A stretch of DNA of 64,000 nt. It comes from Takifugu bimaculatus (Eukaryota > Chordata > Actinopteri > Tetraodontiformes > Tetraodontidae). Below are positions 12,645 to 21,807 of this stretch, piece by piece. The position numbers and the translations under genes are program-made. The notes below the pieces were generated by a model that saw only the letters and a program-made list of their open reading frames with translations, had not been told where the DNA came from and made no database searches. The first letter of the stretch is position 1. Each line of letters opens with the position of its first letter. The stretch lies in NCBI GenBank assembly GCA_004026145.2, contig CP034975.1, positions 11,363,418 to 11,427,417 on the forward strand, in the 5' to 3' direction.

Positions 12645-15308
12645 CAATTTATCCCACAAGGGGGTGTGCAAAGTGCAAATGATCCTCCGTAACAGTGCAT
12701 AATAAATTGTGACACCATATATCGCGGAATTGGCCGAGGTCGTTTATTATTTTATAAAAACCAAACTCCAACCTCAGCCTACACCGGACATTGCAGTGCC
12801 ACACAGAGGCGGCCTCACTATCTTCAATTTTGTTTTTCCTGGAGATGTAAATCGCCATTTTGGCCTCAGCACAGATAAAATTTAGGAGTTGCCACTTGTT
12901 GCAAGCAGCTTTGTTGTACCCTGCACCGAAAATAAAAGTTCTAATAGAAAAGGTTTCATTAAAACCATTAAAAACACCTTTCATGACATTAAAAAGCACA
13001 GTGAGCCTCTCACATTCACTGTACGCATGGAATGCAGTCTCTCGCCCGGAACAAAACGGGCACTGGTCCGACACAGCAGTATGTATTTTAGAAAGAAGAG
13101 CATTCAGGGCAACGGCCCAATGTAAGATCCTCCACTGGAGGTCCCCGGTCCTCTTCTTCAGGCGTGGGTTGTAAAGGACTCTCCAGCAGGGGCGGGCTCC
13201 ATCCCTTCCCAGCCGATCAGCCCACACGCTGGTGCTCCTGTTCGACAGTCCTCTCCTGTTTAGACCCTCATGCAGTTGTTGTATAAGGTCTTCTTATTGA
13301 CCGCTACAAGGGAGAAGGTCTTTGCTGGTCTGAGGAGAGGACCGTCTAGATTCCCGAGATGAGCGGCCAGCCTGATCTCCGGGAAGGGGTCATTGCTGTC
13401 GGGTTCAGTTCCTTGGCCGTAGTCCTCAAGGAGACGCCTCTCCCTCGTGCTGAGTCTGTTCCTCCATAGCCGAAGCACCCCCTCGGCTGCCTGGGCAGAG
13501 CGGATGCCCAACAGGAAACCCACCGCCTCTGCGCCTGCCATGGCCACCATGTGCTGGAAGAGCAAGGTCCGGGTCCGCCACAGCGCAGCCGTCAGTCTCA
13601 GCGTGGCTTCGGCCGAGACCAGCCTGGCTTCGTGCACCGTGGGTTCCCTTAGAAGCCAATACAGAGAGTCAGAGCTGGTTCTTTTATCAACTTTAAAAAG
13701 GGCCCATGCCTTAACAACACTTTGATAAAAATGGAGGTAGCCCATTTAATTTTGCAAATTTAAAGTCAATCAAAAACAGAGCATCATCCAGCCCCAAATT
13801 ACTCACCCGTCTGAAGACACATCGGGCCACATCTCTCCACATTAGGTTCGCTGGCCCTGTTAAAAACCTCTGTACAAACTGTATTCTAAAGCGGTGGTCC
13901 TGCTGGCCAGGTGGATGAAGCCCTGTCCTCCCTCATCTCTAGGCAGGTACAACACCCCCTGCTGGACCCAATGCATGCTGTCCCAGAAGAAAGCCAGGAC
14001 TCTTGTCTGAACCTGTGCCAACAAACCAGCGGGGGGGGCTCCATGCAAGTGAGCCGGTGCCAGAGCATAGAGGCCACCAGGTTATTGAGGACAAGAGTCC
14101 TGCTTCTGTACAACATGCGGGGGAAAAGCCACTTCCATTTGTCAATTTTTCTTTCTAATTTTTCTAACGTGTATAGCCATTTTTTCTTTTCAGTTTCTTC
14201 ATCTCCAGTAAAAAGACCTAGGTACTTTAGGCCGTCCCTCCGCCAAGCAAGATCCTGGGGAAGGACCGGCAGACCATTTTTCCACCTGCCAATGGCCAGG
14301 GCTTCACTCTTGTGCCAGTTGACCCTGGCCGCGGACAGGCGGTTGAATAAAACCATTAAATTAAATAGGGTGTCCACGTCACTCTGCCTACGCACCACTA
14401 TTATTATATCGTCTGCGTAGGCAGATAAAACTATTTTTTTAAAAGGACGGCAAAACCAGGCCGTCCATGTTTGTACAGATCCTAGAGAGGAGGGGTTTGC
14501 AGGAGAGAGAGCCTAGAGCATTCCAGAGAGGGTGCAACCTTGCCAGATGCCTCTACGCACCCTGAAGGGGGCACACAGACTGCCATTGAACTTCAGCATA
14601 CTCGCAATGTCACAGTATAGGACGCGGATCATTGCTACGAAGCCAGGGCTGAACCCGAACCTCTCCATCACCTTCCAGAGGAAGGTGTTCAACCCGGTCA
14701 AAAGCCTTTTCCTGGTCTAACGAAATGAGACCGGTATCAATGTCCAATGACCTAGAGACTTCCAAAATATCCTGAAATAGGTGGACGTTATCTACTATGG
14801 ACCTGCCGGGCACACAGTAAGTTTGGTCCCGGTGGATGACCTGCTCCATAGCTTCTCTGAGCCTGGAGGCCAAAGTCTTAGAATCCTATAATCCATACAC
14901 AGCAGAGACACAGGGCGCCAGTTCTTAATCTCCTGCAGGTTGCCCTTTTTTGGCAGGAGGGTGACCACCGCTCTCCTACAAGACAACGGCAGGGAACCCG
15001 AGGCCAGGCTCTCGTTGAATACCTCCGGCATGTCGTGGGCCACAATATCCCAGAAGGCTTTGAAAAGAACTCTACCATGAGCCCATCGACACCTGGAGCT
15101 TTCCTTCCTTTCATGCTGAGGAGGGCGGCGTGGAGCTCGTCGAGCTGCAATGGCTTTTCCAGCCGCGCGTTTGTCTCCTCAGAGACCCGAGGAAGGTCCC
15201 CACAGAATTAATCGAACAGGCTGTCATCCCTGCAGTACTCACTCTCGTATAAGGAGGAAAATAACTCCGCTTCCTTATCTGGCCCGGCTCCACGAGTTCC
15301 TGCCCTGT
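12645..15308 (-). mobile_element. Tx1-clade (L1-like) LINE ORF2, frameshifted
   Basis: Minus-strand blocks in order: 'GRKAPGVDGL' (about 15100), 'KNWRPVSLLCMDYRI' (about 14900), 'DQTYCVPGRSIVDNVH' (about 14800), 'ISLDQEKAFDRVEH' (RT motif A, about 14720), 'RRGIWQGCTLS' (about 14530) and 'SAYADDIIIV' (RT motif C, about 14405). A long C-terminal domain follows, with 'CPFCSGRETAFHAYSECERL' near 13040. Several frameshifts and stops separate the blocks, so it is dead. The 5' side is cut at 15308, where L2 sequence begins; the 3' side abuts the TAA-rich repeat. Confidence 0.82.
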
Positions 15309-17363
15309 GCTCTTCTATCCTCGGAGCACAGTCTTACTATAGCAGATGTCTTTCAGATAATGCTGTAGATTAAGTTTAAGGAAGCGATCCCTGTGCTAAT
15401 CCCAGGACCACCGTGTGTTTCTCCAGGGATCAATCATTATGATCTTGGCCCTGCTGAGGTTGACTCTATTGCTGAAGGTGCAGCAACCTCACTGAGAATC
15501 ACCCTTGATTCTGTTGCCCCCCTGAAAAAGAAAATAGTAAATCAGAGGTGTGCCCCCTGGTATAATTCACATATCAGGACCCTCAAGCAGAAAGTGCGAA
15601 GACTGGAAAGGAAGTGGCATTCTTGTAAAATAGACAGCTATCATGTAGCCTGGAAAGACTGTCTGGTAGTTTACAAAAAGGCCCTCCGCAAGGCTAGAAC
15701 AGCTTATTTTTCTTCTTTAATTGAGGAAAATAAGAACAACCCCAGGTTTCTTTTCAGCACTGTGGCCAAATTAACCAAGAGTCACAGTGTTTTAGATCCA
15801 CGTATCCCTTCTTCCCTTAGTGGTGAAGACTTCATGAGCATCTTCACTGATAAAGTTCTAGCCATCAGAGAAAAAGCTAACCAGGCCATCCCAACAACTG
15901 GACTATCACCAGATGTGCTGACTGTGGGAACATACAGGTTCTCCAACGAGCCCTTAAACTCCTTCAGCCCTATATATTTTTCTGAGGCGTCATCGCTAAT
16001 TCAGAAATCCAGGACCACCACGTGTCTTTTAGATCCCATCCCAACACACCTGTTAAAGGATATTTTACCAGGCAGTTCTATCCTGGACCAGATCAATGGT
16101 TCTTTAGTGACAGGTTATGTACCCCGGTCCTACAAGGTGGCAGTGATTAAGCCGTTGCTTAAGAAACCATCACTGGATCCCGATGTGTTAGCAAATTATA
16201 GGCCAATATCCAACCTTCCTTTTATCTCTAAAGTTCTTGAGAAGGTGGTGGTGACTCAGTTACTGGAGCATCTGCAGAGGAACAGCCTGTTTGAGGTGTT
16301 TCAGTCAGGCTTTAGAGCTCATCACAGCACAGAAACAGCACTTCTTAAAGTTACTAATGATCTTCTCATAGCTTCAGATCATGGACTGGTCTCTATGCTG
16401 GTTCTGCTGGATCTCAGTGCTGCTCTTGATACAGTTGATCACAGCATCCTGTTACATAGACTGGAACATGTGATTGGGATTAAAGGGACAGCACTAGACT
16501 GGTTTAGATCATATTTATCTGATAGATACCAGTTTGCTCATGTCCATGGTGTTCCCTCTTCATACAGTAGGGTTAGCCATGGAGTTCCTCAAGGTTCTGT
16601 ACTTGGACCAATCCTCTTCACCTTGTACATGCTTCCCTTAGGGAACATTATTCGGCAGCATGGGATAAATTTTCATTGTTATGTTGATGACACTCAGCTT
16701 TATTTATCTATGAAACCAGAGGAGACAGAGAAGTTAGTGAAGCTTCAGACCTGTCTTAAAGACATAAAGTCCTGGATGTCTTCAAATTTCCTCCTCCTTA
16801 ACTCAGGAAAAACTGAGGTCATGGTATTTGGTCCTGAACCTCTCAGGGATAGATTAGATCACATGATCACTCTAGATGGTATCTCATTAACATCTAGTCT
16901 CTCTGTGAGGAATCTAGGAGTAACTTTTGATCAAAATCTCTCCTTCAACTCACACATTAAATTAGTCTCTAGAAGTGCCTTTTTTCACCTGAGGAACATC
17001 ACAAAGATTAGGAAACTACTGACACAGCATGATGCTGAAAACTTAATTCATGCTTTTGTTACTTCTAGGCTGTACTATTGTAATTCTTTATTATCAGGGT
17101 GTCCAAACCCCTCTTTGAGAAGCCTCCAGCTGATCCAAAATGCTGCAGCCAGAGTTCTGACAGGTATTGACAAAAGAGATCACATAACTCCTGTAATGGC
17201 GTCTCTTCATTGGCTGCCCGTTAAATTTAGAATAATTTTTAAACCCCTTCTTTTGACCTACAAGGTCCTCAGAGGCCTAGCTCCATCCTACCTGGAGGAG
17301 CTAGTGATACCTTACCAGCCCAATACCCCTTACCAGCTCCGCTCTCAGAATGCCGGTCTACTT
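15309..17363 (+). mobile_element. L2 LINE with 677-codon open frame (left part)
   Basis: An open frame at 15393-17426 covers the linker after the endonuclease and nearly all of the reverse transcriptase: 'VIKPLLKKPSLDP', 'YRPISNLPFISKVLEKV', motif A 'LLDLSAALDTVDHSIL', 'HGVPQGSVLGPILFTLYM', motif C 'YVDDTQLYLS' (Ala of YADD replaced by Val) and the C-terminal 'LHWLPVKFRI'. The endonuclease is missing (5' truncation). The frame ends only because a Rex1 fragment is inserted at 17364. It is the best preserved L2 copy in the window. Confidence 0.88.
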
Positions 17364-18031
17364 CAAGATTCAAGATTCAAGGGTACTTTATTGATCCCTT
17401 TAGGGGGTGTCCACCAGGGAAATTAGCATCTCCAAAGATCTACAAGCATCTACAAAATTTCCCACCACCATTACACCCCATTAAACCTATTAAAGATAAT
17501 AAAAATATAATAAAATAAGAAATAAAATAGAATACATTAATATAGAATATGAATATAAATATAAAACTATAAAAATGTTCCAGTTCTCCTGTTGGCCCTC
17601 CTCCCCCCCTGTGAGGAGTTGAACAGCCTGATGGCTCGGGGGATGAATGAGTTCCCCAGTCTGTTGGTCCTGAACTTGGGGAGGCGCAGCCTCTGGCTGA
17701 TCAGGCTTCTCTGGCTGTGGATGACAGTGTGCAGAGGGTGGCGGTCATTGTCCATGATGCTCCGCAGCTTGTCAATAGTTCTCCTCTCTGCCACTGTCGC
17801 CAGAGGTTTCAGTCCAGCCTGTTGTCCAGCCACAGCCCAAGATATTTGTAGGTCTGCACGCCCTCCACCTCCTCCGTTCCTATCTGAACTGGTCTAGGTC
17901 TCGGTCGGTCCCTCCCAAAGTCAATGACCAGTTCTTTGGTTTTGGAGGTGTTGAGCTGCAGACCGTTGTTGTGGCACAAGGCAACAAAGTCCCTCACCAG
18001 GCACCGGTACTCCTCCTCTTGGTCGTCTCTG
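17364..18031 (-). mobile_element. Rex1-type LINE 3' fragment inserted in L2
   Basis: The minus frames encode the RT C-terminus: 'LNTSKTKELVIDFGR', 'YKYLGLWLDNRLD' and 'LRLPKFRTNRLGNSFIPRAI'. The 3' UTR ends in CAAGATT repeats at 17364. Flanking L2 sequence is duplicated as ACTT (17360-17363 and 18032-18035), and the L2 sequence is continuous across the insertion. Confidence 0.8.
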
Positions 18032-18356
18032 ACTTGTGGTTCCCAGAGTTTCTAGGAGTAGAATGCGGGGCCGAGCATTTAGCTACCAGGTCCCCCTGCT
18101 ATGGAACCAGCTCCCTGTCCAGGTACGGGAGGCTGACTCCATCGCTACTTTTAAGATCAGACTTAAAACCTACCTCTTTGAAAAAGATTATTGTTACTAA
18201 TTCTGTAGTTCCAGTTACTATCATAGACAGACAAATTATTATACTTAGGGGGTCGTCTAATCATTAGGTTAACATCTTAGCTGTGCTGTTATAGGCCAAG
18301 GCTGCCGGGTCCGGAAACATGATCACCTGACAGGCCTCCGTCACCCCACTGGGTCA
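18032..18356 (+). mobile_element. L2 LINE, end of ORF2 after the Rex1 insertion
   Basis: It resumes with the codons for 'VPRV', then 'RGRAFSY', 'LLWNQLPVQVREADS' and 'FKIRLKTYLFEKDY', followed by the first part of the 3' UTR. Continuous with the copy at 15309-17363. Confidence 0.82.
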
Positions 18357-18830
18357 GACACGTGTCTCAGCAGCGGCGATTTGCACCCCGACAATATATT
18401 TCTAATAGGGGAAACCACTTTCCCATGCCGGGACAGCTCCCTCACAAGAAACTCATCGCTAATAAATGGCGGCACATTGGACAGAGTAATCCGTGCCGCC
18501 GGTTGTGTCAGCGGAGTCATTTGGACGAACTGTCCGCCCACCGTGATCCCCGTCTCCACCAACTTGTTAACTTGTTCCACCTTTTCCAGGAACAAAACGA
18601 CCGCCCTGCTCATTCGGGCGGCGGATTTAATCGAGCTGTGGCCAATTTTTTTGGCCCACAGCCAGTGCCACCTCCTCCACACTAAGCACGGAGCCAGCTC
18701 CCACCTTGACTCCGTGCTTCCTACTCAACACGGTCAAACCCGATGTCCATCTTTCTATATTTGAGATGAGTTTTTTAGTCAGTAATTTAATCAACAATTG
18801 TATAGCTGTGGTCATTCTTATAGCTATATT
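18357..18830 (-). mobile_element. Tx1-type LINE ORF1 fragment embedded in L2 3' UTR
   Basis: The minus frame encodes 'ARITLSNVPPFISDEFLVRE' and 'LSRHGKVVSPIRNILSGC', characteristic of the ORF1 nucleic-acid-binding protein of Tx1 elements, with upstream sequence 'MTTAIQLLIKLLTKK'. It interrupts the L2 3' UTR, which continues after about 18900. It could be the 5' part of the element whose ORF2 lies at 12645-15308, but the two are not contiguous. Confidence 0.65.
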
Positions 18831-18899
18831 AATGCAAATAGTTAGAATAATGTAATGTAACCTTTAAGCTAAATGATCTACTGAACTGTATTTTCTTTA

Positions 18900-19352
18900 C
18901 CCCAATGGTTAAATGTCTCTCCTCTCCCAGTTTTTTCTATAGTTAAATAGTTATGTATATATTAGTTTATAATGTCTCTCTGTAATAATATCTCTGTAAT
19001 TGTATACTGACCACCAGCCCCATTGACTTCAGTTTTAAATCTATATCTTTAGGAAAAGAAACCAGTATTCATTGTTATGGTAATGTCTAATGTGTTATGT
19101 ATAATGTATTTCTGTATGTACTCTGTGGATTATGTGTGCCACTTCACTCCACTCCACTCCACTCCACTCCCCCTTCTCCTCTCTCTCTACCCAGCCGGCC
19201 ATCAGCAGGAGGGTCCTCCTACATGAGCCTGGTCCTGCTCAAGATTTCTTCCTGTTAAAGGGGAGTTTTTCCTTGCCACTGTTGCTTGTTTGGAGTTCGG
19301 GCCTGGGATTCTGTAAAGCGCCTAGAAACAATTTTGATTGTAAAAGACATTA

Positions 19353-19408
<56 letters not shown>

Positions 19409-19412
19409 CTGA
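18900..19412 (+). mobile_element. L2 LINE 3' UTR and (ATTG)n tail
   Basis: Final part of the split L2 copy: a CT-rich tract, 'gccggccatcagcaggaggg', the conserved terminal block ending in 'tataaataaagattg', and about a dozen ATTG units (19365-19412). Confidence 0.82.
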
Positions 19413-20458
19413 TTGATAGTGATATCATTACTAAGTTCCTAAGTTGAACAGAGGTGGGGTTTGCATTTCCTTCCTGCATGTTACCACAAGTGCTAAGTGT
19501 TTAGTGGCAGGATCAAACAGCCTGGTGAGGTAATAAACACTCACAACAACAATGCAACAGTCATAAGGAGGAAGTGCATGGGGTACAGCAGAAACAACTT
19601 TATTGTCCAACATAAACCACTGTTGCTTTTGCATTCCAAGGATTAATTGAGGGCTAGAGTTGTTGGTTTCAGGGACAAGAACACTACTTTTAACTGTATA
19701 AGTTAAGTATAAGTTTACAAAGAGACACAAAGCTTTTCCTTAAACATTCAAAATATTTGAAACTTACACACTTTTGAGGAAATTGTGAAAACACAAAGTC
19801 TCTTAAATTAGTTTGCTATTACTTGGCATGTAGAGAAATGTGTTTGTCGTTTTGGGATGAGTTTTTAATTTGCAAGTGTTGTAAGTGTAGAGTACTAATG
19901 CAATGTTAAAAATGAGGAGCTATTGAAAAATTACCAAAAAATATTGAGATGCTTGGTAACTGACACAGTTGAAGACAGGTTTTGAATACAGCACAATACA
20001 GTTATGATTGAAGAAAAAATTTCATTAAGGATAATGTTTTGGAAATGGCAAGGAGTAGGCAGAGACAAAGTTGGGCAGAAAATTAGGTGATTTACTGAGG
20101 GAGAAAAGAGATAGGCAGGTCAGAAACAGGCAAGGTGGACAATGGGCAATCAGTCTGGAAAGTAACACTGGAAAGTCAAGCATGGAGTTCAAACAGTCTG
20201 GCTGAGACTGTGTGAAAGGCTGGGGTCTAAATAAATGAGGAAAAAACAGGTGTGTGAGAATGAACAGATGACACAATGTAAGTCACAGGATTAAATAAAT
20301 TAATCTCATTATAGTTTTACAAATTTCTTGGTTTTCAAATTAACGAACCTTAAACCATTATCTACACCACTTTACCTGACTCCCTTGACTCCCTGACTAC
20401 ACCCACAATGAAGGCACGGTTTGCCAAGTGCAGATATAAATATTAATTTGAAAAAGAA
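19413..20458. other. Intergenic sequence upstream of cyp26a1
   Basis: No gene or clear transposon. It belongs to the distal cyp26a1 promoter region. Confidence 0.4.
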
Positions 20459-20463
20459 TCATT

Positions 20464-20613
<150 letters not shown>

Positions 20614-20674
20614 CAATCTCCCCATTTCTTTTCTCTGATGAACTTGGTTGCATGCAGAGTTCACTGAGATGTCA

Positions 20675-20691
20675 GGGTCACAAACAGGTCA
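20675..20691 (+). promoter_or_regulatory. cyp26a1: Candidate distal DR5 RARE
   Basis: GGGTCA, five bases (CAAAC), AGGTCA: a direct repeat with the correct spacing, about 1.1 kb upstream of the TATA box. A further AGTTCA half-site lies at 20658-20663. CYP26A1 genes of other vertebrates have a distal RARE besides the proximal one, so this is a plausible counterpart. It sits between a tetranucleotide repeat and a TG repeat. Confidence 0.5.
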
Positions 20692-20727
20692 GCCAGCACA
20701 GGAGCTTATGCCAGTGCCATTCTTTGT

Positions 20728-20772
20728 GTGTGCGCGCACGTGTGTGTGTTTGTGTGTGTGTGTGTGTGTGTG
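20728..20772 (+). repeat. (TG)n dinucleotide repeat
   Basis: Nearly perfect GT/TG run, preceded by a short 'gcgcgcacg' alternation that could adopt left-handed DNA. Confidence 0.9.
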
Positions 20773-21629
20773 GATGGGGGTTCCACTCCTGTAGTCTAGA
20801 CACTTATCCACCTGTTTGGTGTTTTAAGGATCTATTTAATGTTGTCATTGTCTTTCCAATTATGAACTCAGTTGTTGTCAATATATTTAAGCAATTCATC
20901 ATGTGATATATCAGAAAAAGAAAAAAAATTCAATAACACACTAACAACATCAAGTGAGTCCCATGAGCAGAGAATGTCTCAACCTTTACATAAATATCCA
21001 TGTATTTATTTATTTTTAAAAAAGTTTATTTTGTAAAAAGTAAGAAAATCAGCAGCAACAGCAAACACAAGCGTGCTTGCGCTCAGAGAGAAAGGCAGCA
21101 GGGTAAAGGAATGCTTTACATTAGGTTTAGTGTTTCGATATGGTACAACGCAGTGGTTGAGTTATCGTCGTCGTTTTATCATCTTTTTGTTGGTATATTG
21201 TTTAAAATTTGAAGAAGGTTCACCCTATCAAATTTACTGAATCCCAAACAATTAGAGGTACCGAACCCTACAGAGCTGCGGCTTTAGCGTGAACTGTGAT
21301 TGACAACAATGAGAGCTACAGGGAGACGGATTAAGACATTCTTTTCCATTTTGTGAAGAGGTTGAAAATGAGCTGTTTAGAAGCTTTTACTCTTGAATGC
21401 AGGCCGCCCTGCAGGCACAATTGCTGATCCTGCGAATAAGCGAATAATGAGTGTGTAAACTCGATGCTCTATTGCCAACAAAAGTGTCTTGGGACGTTCT
21501 TCCATTGTTTCAGTCAAACGTCACCTTATTCTCAGTGAAATCCCCTTTGGATTGTATAACTGCAACAGTAGGTAGGGATTAAAGATGCAGCTCCTAAAAC
21601 AAATGGTTAGACTCGATGGGCTCGGGGCC

Positions 21630-21639
21630 GGGGGCGGGG
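21630..21639 (+). promoter_or_regulatory. cyp26a1: GC box (Sp1-type) next to the proximal RARE
   Basis: GGGGGCGGGG sits 24 bp upstream of the DR5 element in an otherwise AT-rich region. This is a classical Sp/KLF-factor site and probably co-operates with the RARE. Confidence 0.65.
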
Positions 21640-21663
21640 TCGTGCGACACCCACAATTAAAGA

Positions 21664-21680
21664 TGAACTTTGAATGAACT
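21664..21680 (-). promoter_or_regulatory. cyp26a1: Proximal DR5 retinoic-acid response element
   Basis: Read on the minus strand, two identical half-sites AGTTCA are separated by exactly five bases (TTCAA). This is the DR5 arrangement bound by RAR/RXR heterodimers. It lies 53 bp upstream of the TATA box. CYP26A1 promoters of other vertebrates carry such a proximal element, which drives feedback induction by retinoic acid. The sequence match is direct; binding is inferred. Confidence 0.88.
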
Positions 21681-21732
21681 AATTTTATCTAAGGGGGGAG
21701 ATGTTAACAGGCGGACCGCAGCCCCAGACGCC

Positions 21733-21740
21733 TATAAAAG
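21733..21740 (+). promoter_or_regulatory. cyp26a1: TATA box of cyp26a1
   Basis: TATAAAAG lies 68 bases before the start codon, so transcription should begin near 21760-21765 and leave a short 5' UTR of about 45 bases. Confidence 0.85.
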
Positions 21741-21807
21741 CCCCCGACGGGCAGTTTTTTAGCCCAAGTTGATTCTCTGAAACCTTCACCCACACAGACT
21801 TCGCAGT

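Noticed and set aside
12427..12671. Long frames of Tyr, Ile or Cys on the minus strand
   Set aside because: They are translations of the TAA-rich microsatellite, not genes.
15393..17426. 677-codon frame as a host gene
   Set aside because: All motifs are those of an L2 reverse transcriptase. It is a mobile element.
20117..20133. AGGTCA-N5-AGGCAA as a third DR5 element
   Set aside because: The second half-site departs from the RGKTCA consensus. Too weak to call.
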